Source of the DNA: Macrosoma leucophasiata
Lineage: Eukaryota; Arthropoda; Insecta; Lepidoptera; Hedylidae
Length of the DNA: 64,000 nucleotides
Direction: 5' to 3'
NCBI GenBank assembly: GCA_036365455.1
Contig: JAWQUS010000017.1
Span: 12,710,001 to 12,774,000 of the forward strand
Part shown: one piece after another, positions 1-12,023 of the stretch
Layout of the letters: every line of letters begins with the position of its first letter
How positions within the stretch are numbered: the stretch's first letter is position 1
Notes under the pieces: model-generated
What the model saw: only the letters and a program-made list of their open reading frames with translations
Database searches by the model: none
What the model was told of the DNA's origin: nothing
Made by a program: the position numbers and the translations under genes

Positions 1-693
1 ACCGTGTACTCATTTGTGATTCTTTATTACGACGTAATGAAACCGAATCATTTTGAAGAAGCTGATAACTGGTGATGAAAAGTCGATCACGTACGACAAG
101 AACGTGCGAAAAAGGTCGTGGTCAAAGGCCGGTCAGGCTTCACAGACGGTGGCGAAACCCGGGTTAACTCGCAATAAGGTGATGTTGTGTGTGTGGTGGG
201 ATTGGAAGGGCATTATTCATTATGAGCTATTACCACCAGGCAGGACTATCGATTCTGAACTCTACTGCGAACAGCTGATGAGATTAAAGCAAGAAGTTGA
301 GAGAAAGCGGCCGGAATTGATCAACAGAAGGGGTGTGGTGTTTGCCTCACACATCTAAAGCCACTCAGCAAAAATTAAGAGAGTTTGGCTGGGAGGTGTT
401 AATGCATCCGCCGTATAGTCCTGACCTTGCACCTTCAGATTTCCACCTGTTTCGGTCTCTTCAGAATTCTTTATGCAATGTTAGGTTAACATCACGAGAG
501 GACTGCCAAATCCACTTGTCGCGGTATTTTGATGAGAAGTCTCAAAATTTTTATAGCAATGGGATCATGTCCCTACCTACAAGATGGCAAAAGGTTATCG
601 AACAAAATGGTACATACATACTTTAGTTAAATTTAAATAAACTATATTAAAAAATGTTTTGAATTATCTTAAAAAATGCGAAGAAACTTTTTC
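1..693 (+). pseudogene. mariner transposase remnant (cecropia/Hsmar1-like), window-edge truncated
   Basis: The left part of the element lies outside the window. The sequence encodes the C-terminal two thirds of a mariner transposase: the first catalytic Asp motif (TGDEK), then the WWDWKG and LPPGRTIDSELY blocks, then PPYSPDLAPSDFHLF with the third Asp. About 20 nt around 340-345 are deleted compared with the intact copy at 54900-55925. This removes the HHDNARP motif with the second catalytic Asp and shifts the frame, so no active transposase can be made. The right inverted terminal repeat is recognisable at about 660-693 but lacks its last few bases (the CCAACC end), where LINE sequence begins. 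Confidence 0.9.
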
Positions 694-3600
694 CCGCATT
701 AAGAACTTCAGGGTTAGACAAGGAAAGAAGAGTAGGAATATTAGTTGGGAAGGGAACAAGTTTAATAAGAAGGGATATGAAATGACTGCAATCATATAAG
801 GGACGAATCCGAATCCTCAATTTATACAGAAATCGGGGAGAAGTACAGTGTCCTAGACGAAGGCGACATATTATCGAAGTAGCTTTCTTACATACTTTTT
901 GTTTAAAGAACCTTAGGCTTAGGAGGAATAGTTGGCTGTATTCTAGAATAATAACCCCCACGAGATTTGTCAGTTTTTTGCCAGTGGTTTGACCAAGCTT
1001 CATTTAGGTAGACTTTAGGTTGCAGAGTTAAATCTTGAGGATATATTTTGTAGGGAAACATATCCCCGGAACACACGGCATCCTTAGCTAATTCATCCGC
1101 GCGCTCATTACCCGACACACCGGAGTGACCAGGTACCCAGAGAAGGATTACTGATTGATTCTTTACTGAGCAGCGTCTAAGCAAGTCTTTTATTTGAAAT
1201 ATAATAGGGTTATGAGACTTTTGGGAAAAGGGGCTGGATAAAAGGGGCCTGCAGAGCACTAAGTGAATCTGAAAAGATCAGGGAACGAGGTAATTTACAT
1301 GGGATAACGTAGTTGATAGCTTCGAGAATGCCAATACATTCTCCTGAGAACACGGTTGTTTCTGGGGGGTATTTAATTTTTTGTACTATATTGAACTCCA
1401 CATGAACGATACCTATACCTACACAACTATCAGGGGATTGTTTGGAGGCATCCGTGAAGATAGAATGCCACCCTTGCCAGTCTGCTTTCATAGCTGATAT
1501 AAAACGCTCTTTAGCACATGGGTCACTTTTACTTACATCAAAGTTGAAAATAATACTCGGTTGATATACTACTGATTCATATGGGTAACTATGCAAAGGC
1601 AGATTAGGAGAACGGTGAACCGGAGCATCAAGGGCCAGGATTTTATGGAAGCTGTAGACCAGTCGAGGAGTGTCTTTATGAGACCAATATGTCGATGAAC
1701 TAACCTGATGGGATAGTTGCTCCAAAATTTGGAGTAGTGGATGGTGAGAAAATCGGCTTATACGAAACAAGTATTTGTCGGAAAGAAATTGTCTTCTGCA
1801 GTTGAGCGGCGGGTCTACACACTCAACCTGTAGAGCATTGATTGGGCTGGACTTCATGGCACCTATTACGATACGAAGTGCTCTGGACTGAATCCGGTCA
1901 AGTTTCCTGAGCCCGGCTTTATTTGCCGGGTCCAACAAAAATGACCCGTAATCGAGAACACTTCTAATAATTGCGTTATAAAGGAGCTTAAGACAGAAGG
2001 GATGAGCCCCCCACCAAACCCCGGCTAAACATCTTAGTATATTCATATTTCTCTCACATTTTGCAGCAATGAACTCACAGTTGTAATTTACTAGTAAGAT
2101 GGGAATCCAGAATAAGGCCAAGGAATTTAACGTTATCTTTAACGGGAACGGGAGAATTGTTAATTCGTATATCAACAGCCGGAAGACATCGTTTACTTGT
2201 AAAAATCACCACGGTACTCTTAGCCGCGGACAGTTCCAGACCATTAGCACCGAGCCATTCACTCAAAGAAGTCAAAGAAAGATTCATTGCCTCAGCAGCT
2301 TTCATTATACAGGGATTAGAAACAAAAAGTAACACGTCATCAGCATATTGAAGAATTTGACAGGGATGTGAAACACAGGACTCTAAATCATAGGTGTAGA
2401 TGTTATAAAGAATGGGACTAAGGACGGAGCCTTGTGGTAATCCTTTAAAAACGGAACGAGGAGAATGATCGTAATTTCGGAGTTGGATTGAACGTTCTGA
2501 AAAGAGATTTATGATAAAACGAATCCACTTGCCTGGCATCCTCAGCTGGTGAAGTTTCTTCCTGAGGATGGGCAGTTGAACGTTATCATATGCGGAGGAT
2601 ATATCTAAAAAGGAAGCTACAACGTGATGATTTTGGGAAAAGGATAGACGAATTTGAGAAGTGAATATGCTGAGACTGTCCATCGTGCTCTTGCCCTTTC
2701 TAAACCCATATTGTGAATTACCAAGAATGCCTCTGTTCTCAATAAACCATTCTAGTCTGTTCTTGAGTAGATGTTCAGTGATTTTTGCAAAGACAGATGA
2801 AAGAGCAATTGGCCTATAGGAATCGGCATTATTCGGATTTTTATTAGGCTTAAGAATCGGTATTAATAACTGAGTTTTCCAAGATTTTGGAATAGTTCCT
2901 GTATCCGAAATAGTATTAATGAGACCTAATAAATAAGTAAGGGTGGATTCTGGTGCTTTAGATAGAAATATATACGGAATGCCGTCCAGTCCGGGAGAAG
3001 AATTTCTAACATTATTAAGGACATACCGTAATTCTTGTAAAGAATACGGAGCTTCTAGAGGGTCATTATAGGAGACATTTACGGAAGTAGGAGAAAACGG
3101 GAGTTCGTAAAACGTAGGGACAAAAGGTGGGGCCATTTTATCTAGAATTTTTTCTAATAAATCTACGGGAAGGATAGAAGAGGTTTTTTTAGAATTTGAG
3201 GACCTGAAGCGTCTGATCTGTTTCCATACAGTGGAAGCGGGAGTATCGGAGGACATCGATGAACAATAATCCTTCCAACCCTCCTGCTTTTTATACTTTA
3301 AAGTAAGTCGATACCTTGCTGTGTTGAGTTCAATATAGTTGCTAATGGTCATATCATGACCATAGTTAATTTCGGCTTCTTTACGTTCAGCAGTTATTGA
3401 AGTGCACTCCCTATCCCACCAAGGTGGGGAAGGAGGTTTGTTAGGTAATATTTTTTTGAGAGGAAAAACTGAATCTGCTGAATCTTTTATAACGTTGAGT
3501 AGACTTTCGAAATTTATATCTATGTTCTCAGAGTTGATTGGAGGTAGAAGTTCCATTTTAGAGTTAAGTAAATCGGCATATTTATCAAAAAAATCTTCAT

Positions 3601-4307
3601 TCTCTAAGCGGTACTTTAGCAGTGGCGGCTGGTTAGGAGAAGAAGCATTTGTGTTTGGGAATTCCAGAATAATTGGGAAATGGCGGCTCCCGTGTGTCGA
3701 GCACATGACGTTCCACGTTATTTGTAACGCTAGTTCAGGTGAGCAAATTGATAGGTCAATAGCACTAGTATTCTCGGATGGCCTAGTTCGGTATGTAGGA
3801 CTACCATCATTCAAAACACATAGATTTAACTCATCAACAATATCTATGAGGGTTTCACCCATGCCGTCATTTCTAGAACATCCCCAAGACCTATGATGAC
3901 AATTAAAATCACCATTATTACTCGTGGGGAAGGAAGAGAGGAAATTATATCTTTCAATTCATCAAGAATGGGATCCGAAGGGTAAGGAATATATAAAGAG
4001 AGGACAGAAATATTGCTAATATGGACAGCAACAGCTTGAAAGCCATCACAGTGAGGAGGAATGGGAATTTGAGAAGAGGGGACAGTGTTTTTAACGAGCA
4101 GGGCTGAACCACCCCACCCGTCAGGTCTATCCTCTCTGAAGCATGCAAAGCCCGGAACCCCAAAGGAGCCATTCGGGCTAGCCATGTTTCAGAGAGGGCT
4201 ATAATTACAGGGTTAATATCGCGTATAAGAAAGGTTAGGTCTGCCTTTTTACAGGCAGACCTAATGCTCTGGCAATTCCACTGTAGAATTTTCTCCAGTG
4301 GAGCCAT
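694..4307 (-). pseudogene. LINE ORF2: endonuclease, reverse transcriptase, RNase H (frameshifted)
   Basis: It begins at ATG 4307 with the AP-endonuclease start (ILQWNCQSIRS, then LSETWL). Frame changes occur near 4165-4185, 3880-3900, 2075-2175, 1210-1259 and 903-1003, so at least five lesions separate the pieces. The RT lies at 2075-3862 with SYRPIALSSVFAK, LPQGSVLSPILYNIY and the catalytic YADD (LQYADDVLLF). The RNase H domain spans about 1480 to 1070 and keeps all four acidic positions in context (IFTDAS, SGECIGI, FSDSLSALQ, NERADELAK). The last part (ICRLRLGHCTSPRFLYK) is the usual C-terminal region. The copy is dead as it stands. Confidence 0.85.
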
Positions 4308-4322
4308 TTTTAAGCATGGAGT

Positions 4323-5683
4323 TTAAAGTTGGAAGGATAGAGTCAGCGTTGGACGGTTGGGTATTGTTGGAAAGGTTGGTAAGTGTAGAAATAAGGGAAA
4401 CAAGAAAAACTGGTATATGGATGTTACATTTGGAGATGAAGTATTGCTACGGTCGAGTAAAGCACACCCATTGGGTGCCTGAGAAGGTACAGAATTAATG
4501 ATCGCATTGTGATAGCCTTTTGATAATTTAGGTGGACTACGAGGCTGCGAGACAACAGTTTTCTTGTATGATTTTGAAACTGGAGTGCTAACAAGAGTAT
4601 GGCTAGTCCCACCATTACGAGGGATACTCTTTGTGCTTACTACATCGGCGAAGGATCTATTGACCGGGACATGAAGTTTCGTAGCCTCAGCATAAAAGAT
4701 AGACCTTTCGGCCATAGAGCATTTAATAGCCTTTTGACGGGAAAATTCAGGACATCGAGTTTTGTTAGTAGCAAAATGGCCTCCACCGCACGAAAGGCAG
4801 TGGGCAGCCTCTTCGTCTACTTGACAAGTATCACCTGTGTGTTCGTTACCACACTTGAAACAGCGCGGTTTCGAACGACACTGTGTTCTCGTATGTCCGA
4901 AGCGACAACATTGGAAACATTGGACTGTTGGGAAGATGTATAATTCAACAGGAATTGAATTATAGCATACAAAAACTTTATCTGGGAGATTTTGCCCATC
5001 AAAGGTTAGCACTAGACTGGGAGGGTTTCCATACGCGTATATATGGTACGCCAACCATCTACGATTACTTTGTAATTTAGGCGTCTTACTTTTAATATCG
5101 GACTTTTACAGTTGTTGGGAAGGGAAACATATTCTAAAATTTCTTCAGGAGACCAGTCTGCTGGAATGCCACGGACAAGACCCATTTTGGTTACATTAAA
5201 AGTGGGAATGAAAGCTTTATAGCCGTTGTCAGTAAGTAATGGGCTTGCTTTGAATGAGTTTGCATTATCTGCAGAAGTGAAAGTCAAAGCGATTCTATTT
5301 CGACCGATACTTTTGATGCCTCCGTCGACAATATTAGCAAATCTCCTCTTATGGAGGAATCTACCAAATGTAACGGGATGAAGCGTTGTGCCATCATTTG
5401 TTGAATTTTCGATACGTTGAACATGTATGATGTAAGGTCCATTATCAGAAGGGCCATAATCGGAACGACCGATTGGAGTTGACGATACAGATTTAGCCAA
5501 ATTTAAAACAGATGCTGGCACTTGCGAGAAGGAAGATGGAGGGGTAGTTTGTCCCGAGGGAATTTCCGAGTTCAATGAGACTTTGTTTTGTGAATCTACT
5601 TTTTTATCCAGTGGAGTCTTCCTTCGTCTAGAACTTGAGCGAAACCTATGAGGCGATTTTGAATTCCTCCTTGGTTTACGCAT
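4323..5683 (-). pseudogene. LINE ORF1, gag-like nucleic-acid-binding protein (frameshifted)
   Basis: It starts at an ATG at 5683 with a very basic N-terminus (RKPRRNSKSPHRFRSSSRRRK). One frameshift near 5040-5054 joins the first 210 or so residues to the second half. That half carries three zinc knuckles in a row: CFQCCRFGHTRTQC, CFKCGNEHTGDTC and CLSCGGGHFATNKTRC. ORF1 proteins of I/jockey LINEs coat the element RNA in the retrotransposition particle. The tail (SFADVVSTKSIPRN and a Ser/Pro-rich stretch) is typical of these proteins. ORF2 starts at about 4307, just past the ORF1 end. Confidence 0.8.
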
Positions 5684-6115
5684 TGTTTTTTTAAGTTTTA
5701 TTTAAAGAACTTTCATGGCATTCAAACTCCTCTGCTCCAACGGACATTAGTGAATAAAAAGAATTTTGACATATTAAATTATTACGAGGATCAGGATCCC
5801 CCGGATCGGGAGGTTCATTCATATTTTAATAATAACAAAAATAGGGTACTTAGAAAACAAAAATGGATGCTATAATTTAACAATAAAATAAGGACGATTA
5901 ATAAACAGACACGCACAAAACAAAACTTACCCCGTCACCAACACACAATAACTACATAATATTAATTTAACAGAAATTGTGACTTTAGACACGAAATTAT
6001 CAGATAAAATCGATACAATCGCGGACTACTATGTTGACTTTCAAACGTTCCGCTGGCGACTAATTTGCAGTTAGAATTGCAACTCAAAACTAACATGGCG
6101 AATATGGCGGGCGAT

Positions 6116-6927
6116 GTCATTCTGACATTTTCATTTTTTAAATTGTATTTTGATTATAGAACTTGGAGAAAAAAGTAATATTTTCTAAATACTATCAAAA
6201 TCGATTGATCCCAAGTGTCGGCTGTATCGCCGCCATGTTTAACATAGTTGAAAATGATAAAATCGTTATAATGAAATGTGGTTGTAACTCTAAAATATAT
6301 TCTTGAATAAATTAATTGTATTTTTTTTGGATTCTTCTTTAATTTACCCATTTTTTGAGGACATGTACGAACCAGAGCCGAGCTCGCAACATCTCCTTTT
6401 ATTTTTTTAATGAAGTGGACTGTCTCAACGCCCGCGGTATTTTTGCGATAGTGGAACGACAATTTCAGCGGTCGTGGTCTCGAGCGTTGGGGTCGATTGG
6501 TCGAACGTACCCTATGTGGTAGTACATTCTTTGTCCTAGTCACACACGTCACACTTGAATTAAGAGTACAAAAGCGCCAAGACTACCGCGACATTTTTAT
6601 ACACTGCGCTTATTGGTCTGTTTTGAGTAGCCTCATTGTCCTCACCTCAGACCAATCACGTTACACTTTCTGTCTTAGTCACAAACGTGACACACTACGT
6701 AAGAGTACAAGAGCAAAGAGTAACGCGTCTTAATATTTGAAGCAGTACAAATTATATTTTTGTCGCTTCCTTACAATGTCAGGAATTGTAAGTCCTACTC
6801 AACACTGTTTAGATATTAACCTATAAATTGACTGATTAACAAATTGGCATACGCCCAGAGCCCAAACGGCTGAAGTCAGAGACACATTTTTGGACGGTAG
6901 ATTTTGTGGTGTAGGTAGGTGAGCAAG
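6116..6927. other. Intergenic, with a spaced direct repeat of about 65 bp
   Basis: No credible gene. Two related blocks, at about 6529-6595 and 6668-6731, share the order tgtc-tagtcaca-acgt-acac-aagagtacaa-agc and are about 140 bp apart. CCAAT-like elements on both strands (6611-6616, 6653-6658) lie between them. ORFs across this stretch (for example 6154-6552 on the minus strand) look like chance. Confidence 0.4.
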
Positions 6928-6971
6928 AAGAAAGTGTTTTGGATAATTCGAATTATCCAAAACACTTTCTT
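6928..6971. repeat. Perfect 44-bp palindrome
   Basis: The sequence reads identically on both strands, centred on TTCGAA between 6949 and 6950, with no spacer. The half-site is AAGAAAGTGTTTTGGATAATTC. It borders a dispersed repeat beginning at about 6972. Confidence 0.95.
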
Positions 6972-7205
6972 ATCCCACACCGTGTGGGTGTAATCTTTCC
7001 TCTGTCTACCCCTTCGGGGATTACAGGCGTGAAGTTACGAGAGGTAAAACATCTCGAAGGTGTAGGTATAGGTATTTTTTTATTGTACTTAGGAAGATCC
7101 GGTGGATTAAAGCGGTCAATCTTCCCGCATTCTATACTGGACAGTCCCGGATTTCAAGGTGGTGACCGTATGGTGGTGTTGGTGGTAAAGCGTCTTGCAA
7201 AGTAG
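6972..7205 (+). repeat. Dispersed lepidopteran repeat (CCCCTTCGGGGATTACAGGCG type)
   Basis: It contains the core ctaccccttcggggatta and gcgtgaagttac. The same core occurs in reverse complement at about 31910-31955, and diverged forms occur at 12700-12740 and 28565-28600. This marks a short interspersed family. The rest of the block to 7205 stays open in one frame but matches no protein I recognise. Confidence 0.5.
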
Positions 7206-8286
7206 GTACTCTACCTATAACGTTTGTTGGGTCCCGCTAAAACTCGCATTCCTTAAGTTAGTCAGACCAGCAGAAGGCGTATTATATATCTCGGTTGTCA
7301 TTATCCCAATAGCCACTTTGTAGTACCTATATTACTTACCTAGATTGCTGTTTTGACGTAACGTGATGTTAGGAAAACAGCAATGGGCTGCAGTGCCTTT
7401 CAATTTGATGGCCACCAAGTTGCAAAATACGCTTGCAAACTCGCAGACAGTAAACAGATTTCATGATCAAGCCTTTGACAACTGCACCCGATTGACGATG
7501 TCCCGCCCTCATCGAAATTCCAGAAAGTTGTCTGCCTTCTATTATTGGTAAAAAGTCATAGATTGTAAAAATTACTCTACGAAAATCTTGGGCTTCGGCC
7601 ACAACTTTGGACGACTGGACGAAGCCAAAGCTTTTAAGCTTTGTTCGGACACTGCATGTTGCACGATCAAACTAAAGGGTGCTAGGGCGTTTCTAAACCA
7701 GAGATAGAAGACAGAAATATAAATAAGTAAAGAGATAGGTATTAGTTGCCATTAGCATATTTTTTATTTAATTTTTTTTATAAATAAGGTATTCAATTAA
7801 AACTAAACATTAATCATCTTTTTAACAAATTTCTTCATAAATATAAGTAGTTACTGTACATATAGGTATTTTTTTTTAATAAATAAGATAACGATAGAAC
7901 TTGAATTATAATAAGGGTTCCATTCCAGTTAGTAGCAAAAAAGTGAAGGTAAGAAACTACTTCTACCAAGAATTACTACCTATTTTCTTCATAGCAAGCT
8001 TGACCCATAGAGAGATAGCTGATCCGGTGATGATAAGACAGCTTCTTGTATATCTATATCAATAAAAATGAATCACTGAAGTACCTCTAGGTACTATAGT
8101 TTTTATTATTCTAGAGCCTTATTATTGACTTTGGACAGGGATCGATCTTGTGACTGTAGAATAACTAGCCCAGTCACTTATGTAGTATCTAAGTCAGTGC
8201 AGGTATGTTTTACTAGAAAAATAATACAAGCAAGTTTATTTTCTGTTCTATAAATTATTATTGGAATTATATTGTTTCCCTCAACT
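7206..8286. other. Intergenic, AT-rich
   Basis: I see no gene. The last 50 bases hold the probable polyadenylation site of the leftward TRAPPC13 gene. Confidence 0.5.
8235..8240 (-). terminator. Probable polyadenylation signal of TRAPPC13
   Basis: AATAAA on the minus strand, about 50 nt past the TRAPPC13 stop codon. The position is right for a 3'-end signal. Confidence 0.5.
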
Positions 8287-9492
8287 TTAACAAACATAGA
8301 CAGATGCTAGATCATCATAATCATATGTTCTTTTCAAAAATAAATCTACAAGTGAAACTCCTGTAATATTATGTAGTCCAGAATTAATTGGTAGGGCTGT
8401 TAAATTAACATAAGTTGTATTACCCGGTTCTAATGGTCCGAGTCTCCTGTTTGATATTCCACACCAGAGTAAAGAGGAGTCCTGAAGTGAACGGAGTTTT
8501 AGGATCAAATCCAAGGTCCGTTCACTTGCATTGATAATTTTGCAATTGAAATTAAATGGCTCATCTACTGTGACTTTACTGGGCAGATTTTCATAAGTGA
8601 CTCTTATATCTCCATAGTCAGGTGCCATTCGTTGCAACTGACTTGTTTGCAATCTTCCTTTCTCTCCGAGGTTTGATCTCCAAACTATATCAAGTTTCCC
8701 AATGTTCTTGGCAGCAGCTATTAGTTTGAGTTCACTGGAAATGTTCTCTTTTGGTGTTAAGCAATATAAATATTGACAGCTTTCCTGTGGCTGTAACAGT
8801 GTTACTTCTCCAAACACAGACATTCCACTTTCGTCTTCATTTAAAGATTTCACTGTGAATTGCTGTGAGCTCTCTAAAGAAACCTGTTCGAGTGTGATAG
8901 GCCCAGAAGTTATGTTTTGCACTTGAGCCTCCAGGAATACATCATCAGATTCAGCATTGTAAAATTTTGTTTTAACATCCAATGGTTTCATTACTTCAAA
9001 TTTAAAAAATTTCCTAAATGAAGCCAGGGTGTTGTAATTTGACATGTATGTTACTTCACATACTAAAATATGTGTGCCCAAATCCTTAACTTCATGATGA
9101 ATCACATCACTCAAAGTTTCATCAACATCCAACATGATTGGAGCCTGATTTTGTGTTGTTAGAGGTATTCTTTGAGAACTAGTTTGTAAGTCAGCCTTGA
9201 TTGAGACACTCTGAACGGGTTGGTTAGTTTCATTATGGACGCAAACATAGCAGGAGAATGTCTCGCCAAGATAAATGTTACCGAAGCTTTGAGGTAAAAG
9301 TAAGAACTGACCAGCAGCAAGAGTTTCCATCTGGACAACAGCGGTAGCATCGTCTTTCAAGTAATTGTTCAATATATTTCCAGGCAAATCTTTAAAATCG
9401 CAGGTAACAATTTTGGGACTTATTAAAGCTGGCTTTGTAAGTCTCATTACTTTTAGGGCAACTAAATGTTCAACTACTTCCTTCGGATCCAT
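8287..9492 (-). CDS. TRAPPC13: Trafficking protein particle complex subunit 13 (TRAPPC13)
   Basis: This is a 401-residue protein in a single uninterrupted reading frame, close to the roughly 410-420 residues usual for metazoan TRAPPC13. Recognisable family stretches are the N-terminal VEHLVALKVMRLTKPAL, then LLLPQSFGNIYLGETFSCYV, then the HEVKDLGTHILVCEVTY block, and a C-terminal SGLHNITGVSLVDLFLKRTY. TRAPPC13 is a beta-sandwich-rich subunit of the metazoan TRAPPIII complex. That complex activates Rab GTPases in ER-Golgi and autophagy-related membrane traffic, and the protein is cytosolic or peripheral on membranes. The start at 9492 is the first in-frame ATG and matches the conserved N-terminus. 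No lesion is seen. The lack of introns could be ancestral loss or retrocopy origin; an intact frame of this length favours a working gene. Confidence 0.93.
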   Translation of the reverse strand: MDPKEVVEHLVALKVMRLTKPALISPKIVTCDFKDLPGNILNNYLKDDATAVVQMETLAAGQFLLLPQSFGNIYLGETFSCYVCVHNETNQPVQSVSIKADLQTSSQRIPLTTQNQAPIMLDVDETLSDVIHHEVKDLGTHILVCEVTYMSNYNTLASFRKFFKFEVMKPLDVKTKFYNAESDDVFLEAQVQNITSGPITLEQVSLESSQQFTVKSLNEDESGMSVFGEVTLLQPQESCQYLYCLTPKENISSELKLIAAAKNIGKLDIVWRSNLGEKGRLQTSQLQRMAPDYGDIRVTYENLPSKVTVDEPFNFNCKIINASERTLDLILKLRSLQDSSLLWCGISNRRLGPLEPGNTTYVNLTALPINSGLHNITGVSLVDLFLKRTYDYDDLASVYVC

Positions 9493-9887
9493 AATTTTAA
9501 CTGATGTGAGCGTAACTAGTTGAATTTTGTATACTTATTTTATTTATTGACTTCTTTTTTTTTTATTATTATGGCATCGCTATTACGCATATTGCCAGTC
9601 TCAAGTAAATGATTTTTCGTATTTATATAAGCAGCAAAACAATATGAACTCAAACCTGAAAAGAAGAAACGACAGTGAAAGTTTTTTCTTTCACTTTTAA
9701 AACATAAAATAATATAATATTAAAATTTTCATTGATTATGCAATTGTCAATCAACTCGTATTTGAATCTGTCTCTGACATTCTGAATTCGTTTCTTCTTT
9801 AAAATCAGACAAAAAGTTAAAAACTATAACCAAACTTCATGGTAAATAAACACACAGAGTGCGAAGAAAGAAATAGTATTTCTTTAC
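9493..9887. promoter_or_regulatory. TRAPPC13 5' flank with a repeat shared with 41.5 kb
   Basis: This is the presumed promoter and 5' UTR of TRAPPC13. A 45-bp stretch at about 9566-9611 is the near-exact reverse complement of 41498-41546 (core actggcaatatgcgtaatag). It is therefore a small dispersed element rather than gene-specific sequence. Confidence 0.4.
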
Positions 9888-10920
9888 ATATATAATAAAC
9901 TTTGTTATATATACTCTTAAATTCATAATTTTTACTTCATTCAATGTCTTGTGTACCACAAGAGATTTCGTATTAAAGTTTGGGATTCATTGATAAATGC
10001 TTCATTATCGACAAGATTTTAATTCTTTTCATATGCTCGGTTTCAATAAATTACTAACGTAGGTAGGCTTACATAGCTTACTATCCGTTATAATTTGACA
10101 TTTCATCCATTCATTAACTCTCACTATCAACCGTTCCTAAATGTACGTACGGAATAGTACGGATGTTGGGAAGTTATTGGAACCCGGCCCTAGTAATGCC
10201 ATCTAACCAGAAAGAAGAAGGTTTTAACAGACTGTTATAATGGGGATGTTCGTACCAACTGAGATCTTCGAAATCCTTAACTACCACAGAGGCAGATCAT
10301 CTGAAGCCTTAGGGGTGGCAACGCATCTGCACATTTACCACTGGTTTTTGTGTAGGTGTCTTTAGGCTACAATCGTCACTAAACATCCGTGCTGCGTGTT
10401 TGACACCTTCGTTACATAAAAAAATATATATGTGTAGTTATGTTTTATGTGTCAAATATGTGGGATTTTATCATAAAGCAATCGATAGCGTGCACGGGTG
10501 TAGATAAGTTTTTTCGTGCTCCTCCGAGTCTTCATAAGAAGGTCCTTCTCCCCATTAGTTCACTGGATATCCCATCAACTTCCATATGGAACCATCTCAT
10601 CATCGCGATCGTCATCCTCCATAAATATATTCATTCACTATGTTAGAGATTTACGTAATGAGCAGTTGTATGTAATTATAATATTACTTGATCAATGGCG
10701 TTATAGTCTATAGCGGTCTCTTTGCCAAACGAGAAGAAAAATGAAAACATTTTGTCATCATAAATAAAAATCACAGTCATGTCCCAGGAAAATTGTAATT
10801 TTATGGTCACCCTACTTAGAAAGAGACGGCCAGCCCCCGGAGAGAGAGATAGCTATATTTAGGTTTGCTTCAAATAGGTATGGATTGTGTGGTCTCCATT
10901 TTTACCTTCAAGCTTCTTGG
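9888..10920. repeat. 1-kb dispersed repeat, copy 1
   Basis: It aligns almost without interruption to 46146-47478 in the same orientation, from aataaactttgtta through to gtggtctccatttttacc. The 46-kb copy carries an extra insertion of about 270 bp. Internal parts (10230-10425, and 10505-10640 in reverse sense) resemble two shorter repeat families found elsewhere in the window, so the unit is composite. No coding potential was seen. Confidence 0.85.
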
Positions 10921-11040
10921 ACATGACAATGATACTGGCTGGGTTCCATTAATCGACCGCAACGATCGCGACCGCGACCACGACTACTCAAATTCCCTTT
11001 CCACTAAAGTAAAAAGGCCGCGGACGTTGTGCGAGCGAAT
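10921..11040. other. Short non-coding stretch with a CGACCGCAACGA motif
   Basis: The motif tcgaccgcaacga is shared with 13935-13955, part of another dispersed repeat. Nothing else is recognisable. Confidence 0.3.
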
Positions 11041-11192
11041 CTAACCCTTTTATTAATAAACGTATTTTAGCTAGTGTTGCTAATCTCTCCTTTGTCTTTT
11101 TCTATCTTGCACATTTGACAATGCAACTGACAAAGACAAAGCATTCTATAGCTAAAACGTATCTAATGTACGTTTATGAATAAGGGGGTTAA
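11041..11192. mobile_element. piggyBac-like MITE of about 144 bp
   Basis: The ends are inverted (CCCTTTTATTAATAAACGTA against TACGTTTATGAATAAGGGGG). A TTAA lies on the right (11189-11192) and CTAA on the left, as expected for a TTAA-targeting piggyBac-type miniature element with one mutated target copy. The interior is non-coding. Confidence 0.65.
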
Positions 11193-12023
11193 TATATAAG
11201 TTTGTAATCGACCCAAAGAGTACATTAATTATACTGGAAATAGAGTAATTTCCGCTATTTTTTGTGTCATAAGACTAGTGCCACCTGCCTCGCTGCTATG
11301 AGTAACATCCATTGATATAATAAGCATAATTCGTATGTACTATAATACCTACTGTAGGATATTCCACCATATTTATTTTCACTATTTTTCTTAATATGAA
11401 ATTTGTTGAATGAACAATGAATTTAATATATTTATAAAACAACTAGGATGAAATCATGGCTTCAACAAAATTTCATAATATGATATACCTACACCATGGT
11501 TACTTTATGATTGTTATAGAAAATAAAACAAAATTTTAACATAATACTTTTCAATTTTTAAACATTTATCCATTTAAATAACCATCACACACCCGACCTC
11601 TCCCACACCAGACGGACACCAGCCGCGGGGCCATGCGCACTTCAGGACTTCAATATTCATAAGTAATTGATTGTTCCTTAACCTCCATTTTCGGGACATC
11701 CGGGAACGCAGCACACATTTTTCGACATGACGATAAAGAGTCCTGCAGGATCCGGTCTCGCACAAATATGAGTCCTTTCTCGTAAAACACCACAAATGTT
11801 TGGTTGAAGTATTTCGACCAAGCCGGAGGAACTCGTACTTGGCGGATTATACAATAAACAAAACTAACAGAACTGAAAACATTTAAATTAGAAAGTAGGT
11901 AAGCCAGCAAATGCACATAATCAATCCTATTATTCCTATCTCACAATTTCAAAGTGAATCCGGCATTTCCAAATTCCAAACAACAGCAAACAATGATGGC
12001 TGATGCACAGATTGTACAACAGT
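11193..12023. other. Intergenic; possible minus-strand exon relic at about 11700-11860
   Basis: Mostly AT-rich sequence. On the minus strand an ATG near 11731 begins SKNVCCVPGCPENG, followed by GTTAAG. This resembles the C-x-V-x-G-C start of THAP-type zinc fingers, but there is no further support. I do not call a gene. Confidence 0.25.

Larger units (their letters stand above)
694..6115 (-). mobile_element. Non-LTR retrotransposon, I/jockey type, nearly full length but decayed
   Basis: On the minus strand the order is a 5' UTR (about 6115 to 5684), a gag-like ORF1 with three CCHC knuckles, an ORF2 with AP endonuclease, reverse transcriptase and RNase H, then an abrupt end against mariner DNA at about 694. 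A triple knuckle in ORF1 plus an RNase H domain after the RT is the layout of the I group of insect LINEs. Several frameshifts interrupt both ORFs. The 3' end lacks a poly(A) or simple-repeat tail and seems to stop within or just after the ORF2 C-terminus, so the 3' UTR is missing. The 5' boundary is estimated from where ORF1 leader-like sequence gives way to unrelated sequence. Confidence 0.8.

Noticed and set aside
6154..6552. 132-codon minus-strand ORF next to the LINE
   Set aside because: No recognisable domain and no second support; probably chance or LINE-flank sequence.
11574..11916. Overlapping minus-strand ORFs, one with a Cys-rich start
   Set aside because: Only a short zinc-finger-like start is seen; no splice partner or homologous remainder.
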